NCBI RefSeq assembly: GCF_001439695.1
Contig: NZ_JYLL01000003.1
Coordinates: forward strand, 248,001 to 312,000
Reading direction: 5' to 3'
DNA length: 64,000 bases
DNA from: Pseudomonas veronii
GTDB taxonomy: Bacteria; Pseudomonadota; Gammaproteobacteria; Pseudomonadales; Pseudomonadaceae
The translations under genes were made by a program, and so were the position numbers. A model generated the notes under the pieces. That model ran no database searches and was not told where the DNA came from. It worked only from the letters and a program-made list of their open reading frames with translations. Position 1 is the stretch's first letter; every line of letters starts with the position of its first letter. This document shows, piece after piece, positions 27,388 through 37,550 of the stretch.

Positions 27388-28093
27388 CGGTACTGATCGG
27401 GGCGCGGTAGCTGTCTACCGAAAACCCATAGACCGTGGCGGGCTGGATCTCGACTTCGGCCAAGCCGTCCAATGTTCCGTCAACCTTCGCCGTCAACGCC
27501 TCCCCCGGCAAAATGTAAGCACGCGGCAACGTCGCCAGAACCCGCTGGGGCAGCAACTGCACCTCCGGCGCCAGGCGCACCACATAAGCACTGTCGTTGT
27601 GAACAGCCAGCATCTCTCCTGCCCGCCGCCACTTCAGCAGCTCCCAGGGCGTGTGATGTTGAGGCAAGCCTTTGGGGTGCAGGATCAGCGGCAGATTCTG
27701 CCGAAGGGTGATACCGATGGTCGCACCCCCTGCGGCACGCGCCTGCGGAATACCCTCGAAGGACACACGCTTCAAGCGCTGGGTCTTCAGCGGTGCTTCC
27801 AAGGTGCTGATGAAACGCACCAACTGGGTTTCACCGGGTTCCACACGCGCAATAGGCGGCGTGACAATCAATAGGGGCTCTACGTCTTCGGGCACGTTCA
27901 GTACGACTGAATGAAGCAGCGCCGGCCCCGAATCGGTGTTCTTGATATTTATCGTGGCCTCGCCTTGTTCCTCATAAAGAACCACAACCGAGGTTTCCGG
28001 CAACATTCCGTCCGCCAATACCATGCCGGTAAAACACAGGCACACACTTGCACACAACAACAGCAGATTATTTATTACTGAAAGACTACGCAC
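27377..28093 (-). CDS. Fimbrial periplasmic chaperone (PapD-like, atypical)
   Basis: 238 aa. Signal peptide 1-27 (LLLLCASVCLCFTGMVLA). Two Ig-like domains: VVVLYEEQGEATINIKNTD, LIVTPPIARVEPGETQLVRF (the conserved hydrophobic strand), and GITLRQNLPLILHPKGL. In PapD, Arg8 and Lys112 clamp the subunit C-terminus; by alignment the equivalent positions here are Ser/Val (in PETSVVVLY) and Pro (in LRQNLPLIL), so both are absent. This appears to be a property of chaperones that go with DUF1120 pilins. First of the tightly overlapping chaperone-usher-minor subunit trio. Confidence 0.9.
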   Translation of the reverse strand: MRSLSVINNLLLLCASVCLCFTGMVLADGMLPETSVVVLYEEQGEATINIKNTDSGPALLHSVVLNVPEDVEPLLIVTPPIARVEPGETQLVRFISTLEAPLKTQRLKRVSFEGIPQARAAGGATIGITLRQNLPLILHPKGLPQHHTPWELLKWRRAGEMLAVHNDSAYVVRLAPEVQLLPQRVLATLPRAYILPGEALTAKVDGTLDGLAEVEIQPATVYGFSVDSYRAPISTDGG

Positions 28094-28150
28094 TCAGTGT
28101 TCCCCGCAGACCATGAAGTTGGCAATTGATAGCCAAGCACCCACATGAAA

Positions 28151-28188
28151 ACAGCCGATCAGAACGCGTGCGTTCTTTGATCGGCTGT
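28151..28188 (-). terminator. Long hairpin between pilin and chaperone genes (attenuator)
   Basis: ACAGCCGATCA (28151-28161) pairs with TGATCGGCTGT (28178-28188) and the inner AGAACG with CGTTCT, giving a stem of about 17 bp. On the minus strand it is followed by TTTTC. It lies 11 bp after the major pilin stop and 58 bp before the chaperone start, a place where partial termination or a 3' RNA-stabilising stem would favour pilin expression. Confidence 0.7.
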
Positions 28189-28199
28189 ATTTCAGCCGC

Positions 28200-28859
28200 T
28201 TAGAGGTAAACCAAAGTAAGCGTTGCGCGACCATCAAGAGTAACGTCGCGAGCCAGGTTCAAGTCTTGGCCTTTGTTGATCACGGCCCGTACTGCGATAG
28301 TCCCGGTCAGTTGAGAGAGTTCGGCCGGAATGAGCGAAGTGCCACTGCGCCACGAAGATTGGTTAGGCGATTTCGCGACTTTGCCATCACTGCTCTGCCA
28401 GGCCGCGCCTTCGCCGACACGTGTAATAGCCGTCAGCGTTTTGCTCGGCGATCTGAGGTCCCTGAGCGTAACCGCATAACCACCGGTATTTTTGCCAGCG
28501 ACCGAACCCAAGCCGAAGTTATGCACCTCGGTATAACCTGCGCCAAGGGCGCTGAGAATGCCCGTTACCCTGCTGCCGGCCTGCAGGTCGGTGAATGTCA
28601 GCCCGAACGGAGCGCTGCCGGTGCCGCAATTGACGGACAGGGGCGTGGTCATTTCCCGAAGCGGGTTGAACGCCGTCTGGGAGAGTTGGCCCGAAGGAAT
28701 ATCGCCGTAATTGATAATGCCGCCGCCAGTCATGCTGAGGTTGCAGGCAGCGGGTTTGATCGTGCCCCTGACGACCAGTTCGGCACTGGTGGATGCGTTA
28801 GCACTGATGGCCGCAGCCAGGCAAGCGAGACCGAGAGTCAATCCAACAATTTTTTTCAT
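28200..28859 (-). CDS. Major fimbrial subunit, DUF1120 family
   Basis: 219 aa. Signal peptide MKKIVGLTLGLACLAAAISA plus NAS. Mature pilin begins TSAELVVRGTIKPAACNLSMTGGG, with the disulfide pair Cys38 and the Cys in SVNCGTG, and ends GRATLTLVYL, keeping the penultimate Tyr of chaperone-usher pilins. First gene of the operon, preceded by an AT-rich region. DUF1120 pilins (for example E. coli YhcF and the Bordetella BcfA type) make poorly characterised fimbriae, as I recall placed in the beta clade of ushers. Confidence 0.88.
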   Translation of the reverse strand: MKKIVGLTLGLACLAAAISANASTSAELVVRGTIKPAACNLSMTGGGIINYGDIPSGQLSQTAFNPLREMTTPLSVNCGTGSAPFGLTFTDLQAGSRVTGILSALGAGYTEVHNFGLGSVAGKNTGGYAVTLRDLRSPSKTLTAITRVGEGAAWQSSDGKVAKSPNQSSWRSGTSLIPAELSQLTGTIAVRAVINKGQDLNLARDVTLDGRATLTLVYL

Positions 28860-29340
28860 ATTCGACCTGTCACTGAAAGTTATCAGGCGTTCTTTATTTA
28901 TCTCTCGGCAAGTCCAGCGCCAAACGGCTTATTTCTCCGGACCTGCACGACTATAAATAAATAACACCCAGGCAATATTGCCGGATGACAGTCTGTCGCT
29001 TTGGCACTTCATTAAAGAATCAGATAACACATCAGTTAGTGTGGGAGCCGTAAAAACAAAGAGTCGCCTTTACCCGACCGCGAGGTAGTCCTAAACAAAA
29101 AAACCAAAGGAACATCAACAAGCACTCTGTAGGGAAAATCATAAAAAGCTTTACAACAACAACTAGTTAAAAACTCCTACAAAACTAAAACCCCATTCAT
29201 TGGATATTTAGAAACCCACCCTACATTTCCCACAAGAATTCCTCGCAGACACCCTTAGGAAAATTACCGGAGCGCTACGCGTTGGCTCCAGCGGTCGATC
29301 GTGGCACGATGGTCAGGTTATCGACCGAGACCCTCTAACC
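28860..29340. promoter_or_regulatory. AT-rich divergent intergenic region, fimbrial operon / ppx
   Basis: 481 bp without a gene. The part 28,900-29,240 is strikingly A/T-rich for this genome (A-tracts such as AAACAAAAAAACCAAAGG near 29,093 and repeated TAAATAAATAA near 28,950). It must hold the fimbrial promoter (minus) and the ppx promoter (plus). The base composition is what MvaT/H-NS-type silencers bind. I see no clear operator or open reading frame. Confidence 0.6.
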
Positions 29341-30843
29341 ATGCCGCAATCCCAAGCCAAGAATCTGTCCCTGATCGCCGCCATCGACCTGGGCTCCAAC
29401 AGCTTTCATATGGTCGTGGCCAAGGCCCAGAACGGCGAAATCCGCATCCTTGAGCGGCTAGGCGAAAAAGTCCAACTGGCTGCCGGAATCGACGACGCGC
29501 GCCAGCTCAATGAAGAATCCATGCAGCGCGGGCTCGATTGCCTCAAGCGGTTTGCCCAGTTGATCAACGGCATGCCCCCGGGTGCTGTGCGAATCGTCGG
29601 CACCAACGCGTTGCGCGAAGCCCGTAACCGGGGCGAATTCATCCGCCGCGCCGAGGAGATCCTCGGGCACCCGGTGGAAGTCATCTCCGGACGCGAAGAA
29701 GCGCGCCTGATCTACCTCGGCGTGTCCCACACCCTGGCCGACACCCCCGGCAAGCGCCTGGTGGCGGACATCGGCGGCGGCAGTACCGAATTCATCATCG
29801 GCCAGCGCTTCGAGCCGCTGCTGCGCGAAAGCCTGCAGATGGGCTGCGTCAGCTATACCCAGCGTTATTTCAAGGACGGCAAGATCACCCCGGCGCGTTA
29901 TGCCCAGGCCTACACGGCGGCGCGGCTGGAGATCATGAGCATCGAGCACGCCCTGCATCGCCTGTCGTGGGATGAAGCGATCGGCTCGTCCGGCACCATC
30001 CGCGCCATCGGCCTGGCCTTGAAAGCCGGCGGCCATGGCACCGGCGAGGTCAACGCCGAAGGCCTGGCGTGGCTCAAGCGCAAGCTGTTCAAGCTGGGAG
30101 ATGCCGAAAAAATCGACTTCGATGGTATCAAGCCCGACCGCCGCACGATTTTCCCGGCGGGCCTGGCGATTCTCGAAGCGATCTTCGACGCCCTCGAACT
30201 GCAACGCATGGACCACTGCGACGGCGCCCTGCGCGAAGGTGTGCTTTACGACCTGCTCGGCCGTCATCACCATGAGGACGTGCGTGAGCGCACCCTCAGC
30301 TCGTTGATGGAGCGCTATCACGCCGATCTGGAACAAGCGGCCCGCGTGGAACGCAAAGCCCTGCATGCCTTCGACCAGGTGGCCGCGGACTGGGACCTGG
30401 AAGACGGTGTATGGCGCGAACTGCTGGGCTGGGCGGCCAAGGTGCATGAAGTGGGCCTGGATATCGCCCACTACCATTACCACAAGCACGGCGCCTACCT
30501 GATCGAGCACTCCGACCTGGCCGGTTTCTCCCGGGAAGACCAGCAGATGCTCGCGCTGCTGGTACGCGGCCATCGCCGCAATATCCCCAAGGACAAGTTC
30601 GCCGAATTCGGTGACGAAGGCATCAAGCTGATCCGCCTGTGCGTGCTGCTGCGCTTTGCGATCCTGTTCCACCACATCCGTGGCACCCAGGAAATGCCCC
30701 AGGTGACCCTGCGCGCCAGCGGCGACAGCCTCGACGTGGTGTTCCCGGAAGGCTGGCTGGAGGAAAACCAGCTGACCCAGGCGGACTTCGCCCAGGAAGC
30801 GGAGTGGCTGACGCGGGTGGGCTTCAGCCTGAACGTGCGCTAA
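29341..30843 (+). CDS. ppx: Exopolyphosphatase
   Basis: 500 aa Ppx/GppA phosphatase removing terminal phosphate from polyphosphate. Actin-like ATPase-fold motifs: [14 protein letters not shown] (about residues 15-28) and [19 protein letters not shown] (phosphate loop 2, about 141-160); [10 protein letters not shown]. The C-terminal HD-like domain is present ([27 protein letters not shown]). Convergent with ppk, the opposing enzyme, with a large REPIN between. Confidence 0.96.
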   Translation: MPQSQAKNLSLIAAIDLGSNSFHMVVAKAQNGEIRILERLGEKVQLAAGIDDARQLNEESMQRGLDCLKRFAQLINGMPPGAVRIVGTNALREARNRGEFIRRAEEILGHPVEVISGREEARLIYLGVSHTLADTPGKRLVADIGGGSTEFIIGQRFEPLLRESLQMGCVSYTQRYFKDGKITPARYAQAYTAARLEIMSIEHALHRLSWDEAIGSSGTIRAIGLALKAGGHGTGEVNAEGLAWLKRKLFKLGDAEKIDFDGIKPDRRTIFPAGLAILEAIFDALELQRMDHCDGALREGVLYDLLGRHHHEDVRERTLSSLMERYHADLEQAARVERKALHAFDQVAADWDLEDGVWRELLGWAAKVHEVGLDIAHYHYHKHGAYLIEHSDLAGFSREDQQMLALLVRGHRRNIPKDKFAEFGDEGIKLIRLCVLLRFAILFHHIRGTQEMPQVTLRASGDSLDVVFPEGWLEENQLTQADFAQEAEWLTRVGFSLNVR

Positions 30844-30860
30844 AGAACACCGAAAATACA

Positions 30861-30977
30861 TGTGGGAGGGGCGGTGCGACGATTCGACCTCCCGATGGCG
30901 GTGTGTCAGTCACTTGGTACTTTGACTGAACTGCCGCCATCGGGGGCAAGTCGAATCGTCGCACCGCCCCTCCCACA
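30861..30977. repeat. REPIN (large inverted REP palindrome) between ppx and ppk
   Basis: Arms TGTGGGAGGGGCGGTGCGAC at 30861 and its complement ending at 30977 pair almost perfectly over about 45 nt each, including CGATGGCGG/CCGCCATCG and TCAGTCA/TGACTGA, around a short loop. It fills the gap between the two stops and can act as a bidirectional transcript end. Confidence 0.9.
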
Positions 30978-30986
30978 TTAGGTCGG

Positions 30987-33212
30987 TTAATTCACCGCGA
31001 GAATCGGGCTACCCAGCCTCTCCAGCAAGGTGGCCTGGGCGCTGCGCGGGTTCTGGTTGCCGGTCGGCGTGTTGCGCACGTAGCGGCCGTCCGACTGCAG
31101 GCTCCAGCTGTGGGTGTTATCGGTGAGATAACTTTCCAGCTCTTTCTTGACCCGCATGATCAGCTTCTTGCCTTCCACCGGGAAACACGTCTCCACGCGC
31201 TTGTCGAGGTTGCGCTCCATCCAGTCGGCGCTGGAGAGGTACATCTGCTCCTCCCCGCCGTTGAGGAAGTAGAACACCCGCGTGTGCTCCAGGAACCGCC
31301 CGATGATCGAGCGCACATGGATGTTGTGCGAGACCCCGGCGATGCCCGGCCGCAGGCAGCACATGCCGCGTACCACCAGGTCGATACGCACGCCGGACTG
31401 GCTGGCCTTGTACAGCGCGCGGATGATCTTCGGATCGGTCAGCGAGTTGAACTTGGCGATGATGTGCGCCGGTTTGCCGTCGAGCGCGAACTGGGTCTCG
31501 CGGGCGATCATGTCGAGCATGCCCTTCTTCAGGGTGAACGGCGCATGCAGCAGCTTCTTCATGCGCAACGTCTTACCCATGCCGATCAACTGGCTGAACA
31601 ACTTGCCGACGTCTTCACACAAGGCGTCGTCGGAGGTCAGCAGGCTGTAGTCGGTGTAGAGCTTGGCGTTACCGGCGTGATAGTTGCCGGTGCCCAAGTG
31701 CGCGTAACGCACGATCTCTCCGGCTTCGCGGCGCAGGATCAGCATCATCTTGGCGTGGGTCTTGAACCCGACCACACCGTAGATCACCACCGCGCCGGCC
31801 GCTTGCAGGCGGCTGGCCAGTTGCAGGTTGGACTCTTCGTCGAAGCGCGCGCGCAGTTCGATCACCGCGGTGACTTCCTTGCCGTTACGCGCAGCGTCCA
31901 CCAGGGCGTCGACGATCTCCGAGTTGGCGCCGCTGCGGTACAGGGTCTGGCGCACGGCGAGTACATGCGGGTCCTTGGCGGCCTGGCGCAACAGGTCGAC
32001 CACCGGGGTGAAGGACTCGAACGGGTGCAGCAACAGGATGTCCTGCTTGCTGACCACGCTGAAAATGTTTTCGCTGTTTTGCAGCAGTTTCGGGATCTGC
32101 GGCGTGAACGGCGTGTATTGCAGCTCCGGGTGGCTGTCCAGGCCGGTGATGCTGAACAGACGCGTCAAGTTGACCGGGCCGTTGACCTGGTACAGCTCGC
32201 TCTCGCCGAGGTTGAACTGCTTGAGCAGGTAGTCCGACAGATGTTTCGGGCAGGTGTCGGCCACTTCCAGACGCACCGCATCGCCGTAGCGCCGCGAGAA
32301 CAGCTCGCCGCGCAGGGCGCGGGCCAAGTCTTCGACGTCTTCGGAGTCCAGCGCCAGGTCGGCGTTACGGGTCAGGCGGAACTGGTAGCAGCCCTTGACC
32401 TTCATGCCCTGGAACAGGTCATCGGCGTGCGCGTGGATCATCGACGACAGGAATACATAGTTATCGCCAGCGCCCCCCACCTCTTCCGGTACCTTGATGA
32501 TCCGTGGCAGCAGACGCGGTGCCGGGATGATCGCCAGGCCGGAATCGCGACCGAAGGCGTCGATACCTTCAAGCTCAACGATGAAGTTCAGGCTCTTGTT
32601 GACCAGCAACGGGAACGGGTGAGTCGGGTCGAGACCGATCGGCGTGATGATCGGCGCGATCTCGTCGCGGAAGTAGCGACGCACCCAGGTCTTGATCTTG
32701 GTGGTCCAGTGGCGACGACGGATGAAGCGGACCTGATGTTTTTCCAGTTCCGGCAGCAGGATGTCGTTGAGGATCGCGTATTGGCGATCCACATGCCCGT
32801 GTACCAGCTCGCTGATGCGCGCCAGGGCTTGATGCGGTTGCAGGCCATCGGCGCCGGCTTGTTCACGGGCGAAGGTGATCTGCTTCTTGAGGCCGGCGAC
32901 GCGGATCTCGAAGAACTCGTCCAGGTTGCTGGAGAAAATCAGCAGGAATTTCAGGCGTTCCAGCAACGGGTAGGACTCATCCAGCGCCTGTTCCAGCACG
33001 CGGATGTTGAATTGCAGTTGTGACAACTCACGGTGGATGTACAGGCTGCTGTCATCCAGGTTGGTCACCACGGCAGGCGCTGGCGCCGGGGCCGGCGCTT
33101 CGGCGACCACCACCGGCGGCGCCGGCTCCGGCACCGGCGGGGTCTCGGCGACGGATTCGACCACCGGGTGGGCGTCTTTTACGGCAACTTCTGAGAGTCC
33201 TTCGGTATTCAT
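30987..33212 (-). CDS. ppk: Polyphosphate kinase 1
   Basis: 741 aa. Reversible synthesis of inorganic polyphosphate from ATP. The body aligns with E. coli Ppk: [19 protein letters not shown] at the start, [10 protein letters not shown] with the phosphorylated His486 (E. coli His435) and [10 protein letters not shown] with His505 (E. coli His454, same 19-residue spacing). The first about 50 residues are a Pro/Ala/Val-rich extension ([20 protein letters not shown]) absent from E. coli. 18 bp downstream of hemB, probably one operon. Confidence 0.97.
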   Translation of the reverse strand: MNTEGLSEVAVKDAHPVVESVAETPPVPEPAPPVVVAEAPAPAPAPAVVTNLDDSSLYIHRELSQLQFNIRVLEQALDESYPLLERLKFLLIFSSNLDEFFEIRVAGLKKQITFAREQAGADGLQPHQALARISELVHGHVDRQYAILNDILLPELEKHQVRFIRRRHWTTKIKTWVRRYFRDEIAPIITPIGLDPTHPFPLLVNKSLNFIVELEGIDAFGRDSGLAIIPAPRLLPRIIKVPEEVGGAGDNYVFLSSMIHAHADDLFQGMKVKGCYQFRLTRNADLALDSEDVEDLARALRGELFSRRYGDAVRLEVADTCPKHLSDYLLKQFNLGESELYQVNGPVNLTRLFSITGLDSHPELQYTPFTPQIPKLLQNSENIFSVVSKQDILLLHPFESFTPVVDLLRQAAKDPHVLAVRQTLYRSGANSEIVDALVDAARNGKEVTAVIELRARFDEESNLQLASRLQAAGAVVIYGVVGFKTHAKMMLILRREAGEIVRYAHLGTGNYHAGNAKLYTDYSLLTSDDALCEDVGKLFSQLIGMGKTLRMKKLLHAPFTLKKGMLDMIARETQFALDGKPAHIIAKFNSLTDPKIIRALYKASQSGVRIDLVVRGMCCLRPGIAGVSHNIHVRSIIGRFLEHTRVFYFLNGGEEQMYLSSADWMERNLDKRVETCFPVEGKKLIMRVKKELESYLTDNTHSWSLQSDGRYVRNTPTGNQNPRSAQATLLERLGSPILAVN

Positions 33213-33230
33213 CGAGTGTTCCTGTGAGGG

Positions 33231-34265
<1,035 letters not shown>

Positions 34266-34451
34266 TTACGGGCGAGTGTTGCAGTTATAAGCGGCCATTA
34301 TGACGAAGGTATGACAGTTGTGCTTAACGATGCGACCTGTAGTCGCATTCGGCGTTTCTGTAGGAATTGTTCACTTCGTGACACATCTCGATACTTTCAC
34401 GAATGATCGCGAAGGCGTAGGCTGCGCGTTCATTTCGCCAGCACCCAGACC

Positions 34452-35099
34452 ATGCTTCAACAATTTCTGCATGACTTCGGCTACTTTGCCCTCTTCCTCG
34501 GGACGTTCTTCGAAGGCGAGACCATACTCGTTCTCGCAGGCTTCCTGGCGTTCCGTGGGTACATGGATATCAACCTGGTGGTGGTCGTTGCTTTTTTTGG
34601 CAGCTACGCCGGCGACCAGCTTTGGTATTACATGGGGCGCAAGCACGGCCGCAAACTGTTGGCACGTAAACCGCGCTGGCAATTGATGGGCGACAAAGCC
34701 CTGGAACATATCCGCAAGCACCCGGATATCTGGGTGTTGAGCTTCCGCTTTGTCTACGGATTGCGCACGGTGATGCCCGTGGCGATTGGCCTGTCCGGCT
34801 ATCCGCCCTTGCGCTACCTGTTACTCAACGGCATTGGCGCGGCGGTCTGGGCGGCGGCACTCGGCGCGGCGGCGTACCATTTCGGCGCGGTGCTGGAAGG
34901 CATGCTGGGCAGCATCAAGAAGTACGAGCTGTGGGTGCTGGGTGCGTTGTTACTGCTGGGCCTGGTTCTCTGGCTGCGGCGGCGGTTCAAGAACGCGCGC
35001 ATCGCCCGTCAAGCCTGTGCCGACGCCAAGGCCCGACTGGCGGCCGCACAACTGAGTGAGACCAGCCCGGCCGAGCCGCCTAAGACGCCAGTCGAGTAA
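34452..35099 (+). CDS. DedA family membrane protein
   Basis: 215 aa. Inner-membrane protein of the DedA superfamily, implicated in undecaprenyl-phosphate or phospholipid flipping and envelope stress resistance. Motifs: FFEGETILVLAGFLAFRG, FFGSYAGDQLWYYMGRKHGR, and the conserved membrane-embedded FRFVYGLRTVMPVAIG followed by GAAVWAAALGAAAYHFG. C-terminal cytoplasmic tail with basic helix. 3' end overlaps the convergent hydroxylase gene by 20 bp. Confidence 0.93.
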   Translation: MLQQFLHDFGYFALFLGTFFEGETILVLAGFLAFRGYMDINLVVVVAFFGSYAGDQLWYYMGRKHGRKLLARKPRWQLMGDKALEHIRKHPDIWVLSFRFVYGLRTVMPVAIGLSGYPPLRYLLLNGIGAAVWAAALGAAAYHFGAVLEGMLGSIKKYELWVLGALLLLGLVLWLRRRFKNARIARQACADAKARLAAAQLSETSPAEPPKTPVE

Positions 35100-36315
35100 G
35101 CCGGCCTCGGCAGCAGTAGAGGCCAATCAGGCTCAGCAAGCTGTAGCTCAACAGACCCGGCCAGCCCAGGTGGCTGGCCGGCCAAAGCCCGACCAGCGGC
35201 GCCAGCCATACCAACGGCACATTCAGGCCCAGGCGCACCAGTTCCGCCTTCAACGCCCACGGGCGGTTCTCCAGGGCGACGCCCAGGCTGAACAGGCCCA
35301 ACGCCATTGCACTCCAGCCCAGCACCAACGCCGCCGTGGGCAGCCCTTCGCCGACGTTCATCAGATAACTGCCAAACCCCACATACACCGCGAATTGCAG
35401 GGCGACGTACACCTGTTGCCGCGTATCCAGCGGCACCTCGAATTTGCGGAACTGGCTCAAGTCCGGCTTGGTCAACGGGTAGTTGGCCTTCACGTCGGCC
35501 GGCCGCCAGCCGGTACGCATGAACCAGATGCGCAGCTTGTCCCAACGGCTTTGCGTGCGCCGCGCGTCACTCCACAACTGCGCATAGAACTGCAGGTTGG
35601 CCCACAGCGGGTTCCAACTGGCCAAGGGGGTGGTGACGCCAAAGATCACCGGCTCGTTTTCGTCTTCTTCCTGAAACGAGCCAAACAGCCGGTCCCAAAT
35701 AATGAACACCCCGCCGTAGTTGCGATCCATGTAGAGAGCGTTCTGTGCATGGTGGGCCCGATGATTGGACGGGGTGACGAAGAACCACTCGAACCAGCCG
35801 AGCTTGGGCACATGGCGGGTGTGGACCCAGAATTGATACAGCAGGTTGAGCGAAGCTACGCTGATGAACACCACCAGCGGCACGCCGAACACGGCCAGAG
35901 GCAGATAGAAGATCCAGCTCAGCAGAAAGCCGGTGCTGGTCTGGCGCAAGGCGGTGGTGAGGTTGTAGTCCTCGCTCTGGTGATGCACCGAATGCGCGGC
36001 CCACAGGATATTGCGCTCGTGACCGCAGCGATGCAGCCAGTAATAGCAGAAGTCGTAGAACACAAAGGCGAACACCCAGGTCCAGACGCTCTCGGCCGAC
36101 AGCTCGATCAGCGCCAGGTGCCTGAGGGCGAATGCGTAGGTCAGCAATCCCACGCCCTTGGTCAGCAGCCCGGTGGTGGTGGACAGCACGCCAGTGCTGA
36201 GGCTGTTGATGGCATCCGCCACCCGATAATTGCGCGCGCCGCGCCAACGGTCGACGAGCAGTTCAACCACGATCAAGGCGATGAAAAACGGTACCGCGTA
36301 AGGCACGAAGTCCAT
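35080..36315 (-). CDS. Fatty acid hydroxylase / sterol desaturase superfamily protein
   Basis: 411 aa integral membrane di-iron protein. N-terminal helices (FVPYAVPFFIALIVVELLVD), then the His clusters YYWLHRCGHERN, WAAHSVHHQSEDYN and SNHRAHHAQN that ligate iron, and further helices in the C-terminal 120 residues (LVWLAPLVGLWPA). Bacterial members modify lipids, but the substrate is unknown here. Predicted inner membrane. Confidence 0.9.
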   Translation of the reverse strand: MDFVPYAVPFFIALIVVELLVDRWRGARNYRVADAINSLSTGVLSTTTGLLTKGVGLLTYAFALRHLALIELSAESVWTWVFAFVFYDFCYYWLHRCGHERNILWAAHSVHHQSEDYNLTTALRQTSTGFLLSWIFYLPLAVFGVPLVVFISVASLNLLYQFWVHTRHVPKLGWFEWFFVTPSNHRAHHAQNALYMDRNYGGVFIIWDRLFGSFQEEDENEPVIFGVTTPLASWNPLWANLQFYAQLWSDARRTQSRWDKLRIWFMRTGWRPADVKANYPLTKPDLSQFRKFEVPLDTRQQVYVALQFAVYVGFGSYLMNVGEGLPTAALVLGWSAMALGLFSLGVALENRPWALKAELVRLGLNVPLVWLAPLVGLWPASHLGWPGLLSYSLLSLIGLYCCRGRLTRLAS

Positions 36316-36430
36316 GGGCTAGTCCGGTCTGTTTTTATTGCATCAAGATTAGGGGCTGCGGCGAGAGTTCCCATTGGCAACAGATGACAAATTAGTAGAC
36401 ATTTAACGCCATGAATCAGGAGAAATGCCC

Positions 36431-37096
36431 ATGAGCAAAAAGATTGCAGTGATCCTTTCCGGCTGTGGCGTGTACGACGGTGCAGAAATCCACGAAAGCG
36501 TGATCACCCTGCTGCGCCTGGATCAGCGCGGCGCTCAGGTCCAATGCTTTGCACCCGACATCGCGCAGTTGCACGTGATCAACCACCTCACGGGCGAAGA
36601 AATGCCCGAGTCGCGCAATGTGCTGGTGGAATCCGCCCGCATTGCCCGGGGCGACGTGAAAGACATTCGTGAAGCCAACGCCGAGGATTTCGACGCGCTG
36701 ATCGTGCCTGGCGGGTTTGGCGCGGCGAAGAACCTGTCGAACTTTGCCAGCGAAGGCGCCGGTTGCAGCCTCAACCCGCAGGTATTGGCGCTGGCCGAAG
36801 CCTTTGTCGAAGCGGGCAAGCCGCTGGGACTGATCTGCATCTCGCCGGCCCTGGCCGCGAAGATCTATGGCCCGGGGGTGACCTGCACCATCGGCAACGA
36901 TGCCGACACCGCCGCCGCGCTGGACAAGATGGGCGCCCACCACCAGGCATGCGCGGTGGAAGATATCGTCGAAGACACCGCGCGCAAGCTGGTCAGCACT
37001 CCCGCCTATATGCTCGGCAAGAACATCAGCGAAGTTGCGTCAGGCATCAACAAGCTGGTGGATCGGGTGCTGGAGTTGACCCACGAAAACGATTAA
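36431..37096 (+). CDS. elbB: Isoprenoid biosynthesis glyoxalase ElbB
   Basis: 221 aa from ATG 36431 (AGGAG at 36418-36422 is 8 bp upstream; ATG 36425 is too close). Class-I glutamine amidotransferase-like / DJ-1 superfamily: KKIAVILSGCGVYDGAEIHESV, DALIVPGGFGAAKNLSNFA and nucleophile-elbow GLICISPALAAKI with Cys. E. coli ElbB has glyoxalase activity in vitro and was linked to isoprenoid yield. Converges on yaiI with a 4-bp overlap of stops. Confidence 0.93.
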   Translation: MSKKIAVILSGCGVYDGAEIHESVITLLRLDQRGAQVQCFAPDIAQLHVINHLTGEEMPESRNVLVESARIARGDVKDIREANAEDFDALIVPGGFGAAKNLSNFASEGAGCSLNPQVLALAEAFVEAGKPLGLICISPALAAKIYGPGVTCTIGNDADTAAALDKMGAHHQACAVEDIVEDTARKLVSTPAYMLGKNISEVASGINKLVDRVLELTHEND

Positions 37097-37548
37097 CCGG
37101 CCCGCATCAAGCGTGTGAGCAGGCGGTCGAGTGCGTTGGCGAACGCTTGCTTGTCCTTTTCCCCATGGGGCGGTGGACCACCGCCCATCTGGCCTTGCTC
37201 GCGCAGATCGGTGAACAGGTTACGCACCGCCAGCCGCTCACTCATGTTCTGCGGGCTGAATTCCTTGCCGCGCGGGTCGAGAGCCGTCACGCCGTTCTTC
37301 ACCAGGCGGTCAGCCAGGGGCACGTCGCTGCAGATCACCAGCTCACCGGGCACCGCGTGCTCCACCAGGTAGTCATCCGCCGCGTCCGGGCCGCTGGGCA
37401 CCACGATCAGCTTAACGCAGGCGAAGGCCGGCTTGATCTGGCTCTGCCCGGCCACCAGCACCACCTCGAACTGACGCTTGAGGGCGAACTTCACCACCTG
37501 GTCCTTGGCCGCGCGCGGGCAAGCATCGGCGTCGATCCACACGCGCAT
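37093..37548 (-). CDS. YaiI/YqxD family (UPF0178) PIN-like protein
   Basis: 151 aa. Starts MRVWIDADACPRAAKDQV, the UPF0178 signature with paired acidic residues, followed by VPSGPDAADDYLVEHA and ICSDVPLADRLVKNGV, acidic positions that make a PIN-like metal site. Nuclease activity is a family-level inference. Starts 2 bp after the FTR1 gene stop, so the two are co-transcribed. Confidence 0.9.
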   Translation of the reverse strand: MRVWIDADACPRAAKDQVVKFALKRQFEVVLVAGQSQIKPAFACVKLIVVPSGPDAADDYLVEHAVPGELVICSDVPLADRLVKNGVTALDPRGKEFSPQNMSERLAVRNLFTDLREQGQMGGGPPPHGEKDKQAFANALDRLLTRLMRAG

Positions 37549-37550
37549 GC

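Noticed and set aside
31110..33023. 637-codon plus-strand frame opposite ppk
   Set aside because: Antisense shadow of ppk; composition typical of reverse-frame translations.
34327..34351. Inverted repeat GATGCGAC/GTCGCATTC upstream of the DedA gene
   Set aside because: Short stem, no U-tract, ambiguous position; not enough to call an operator or terminator.
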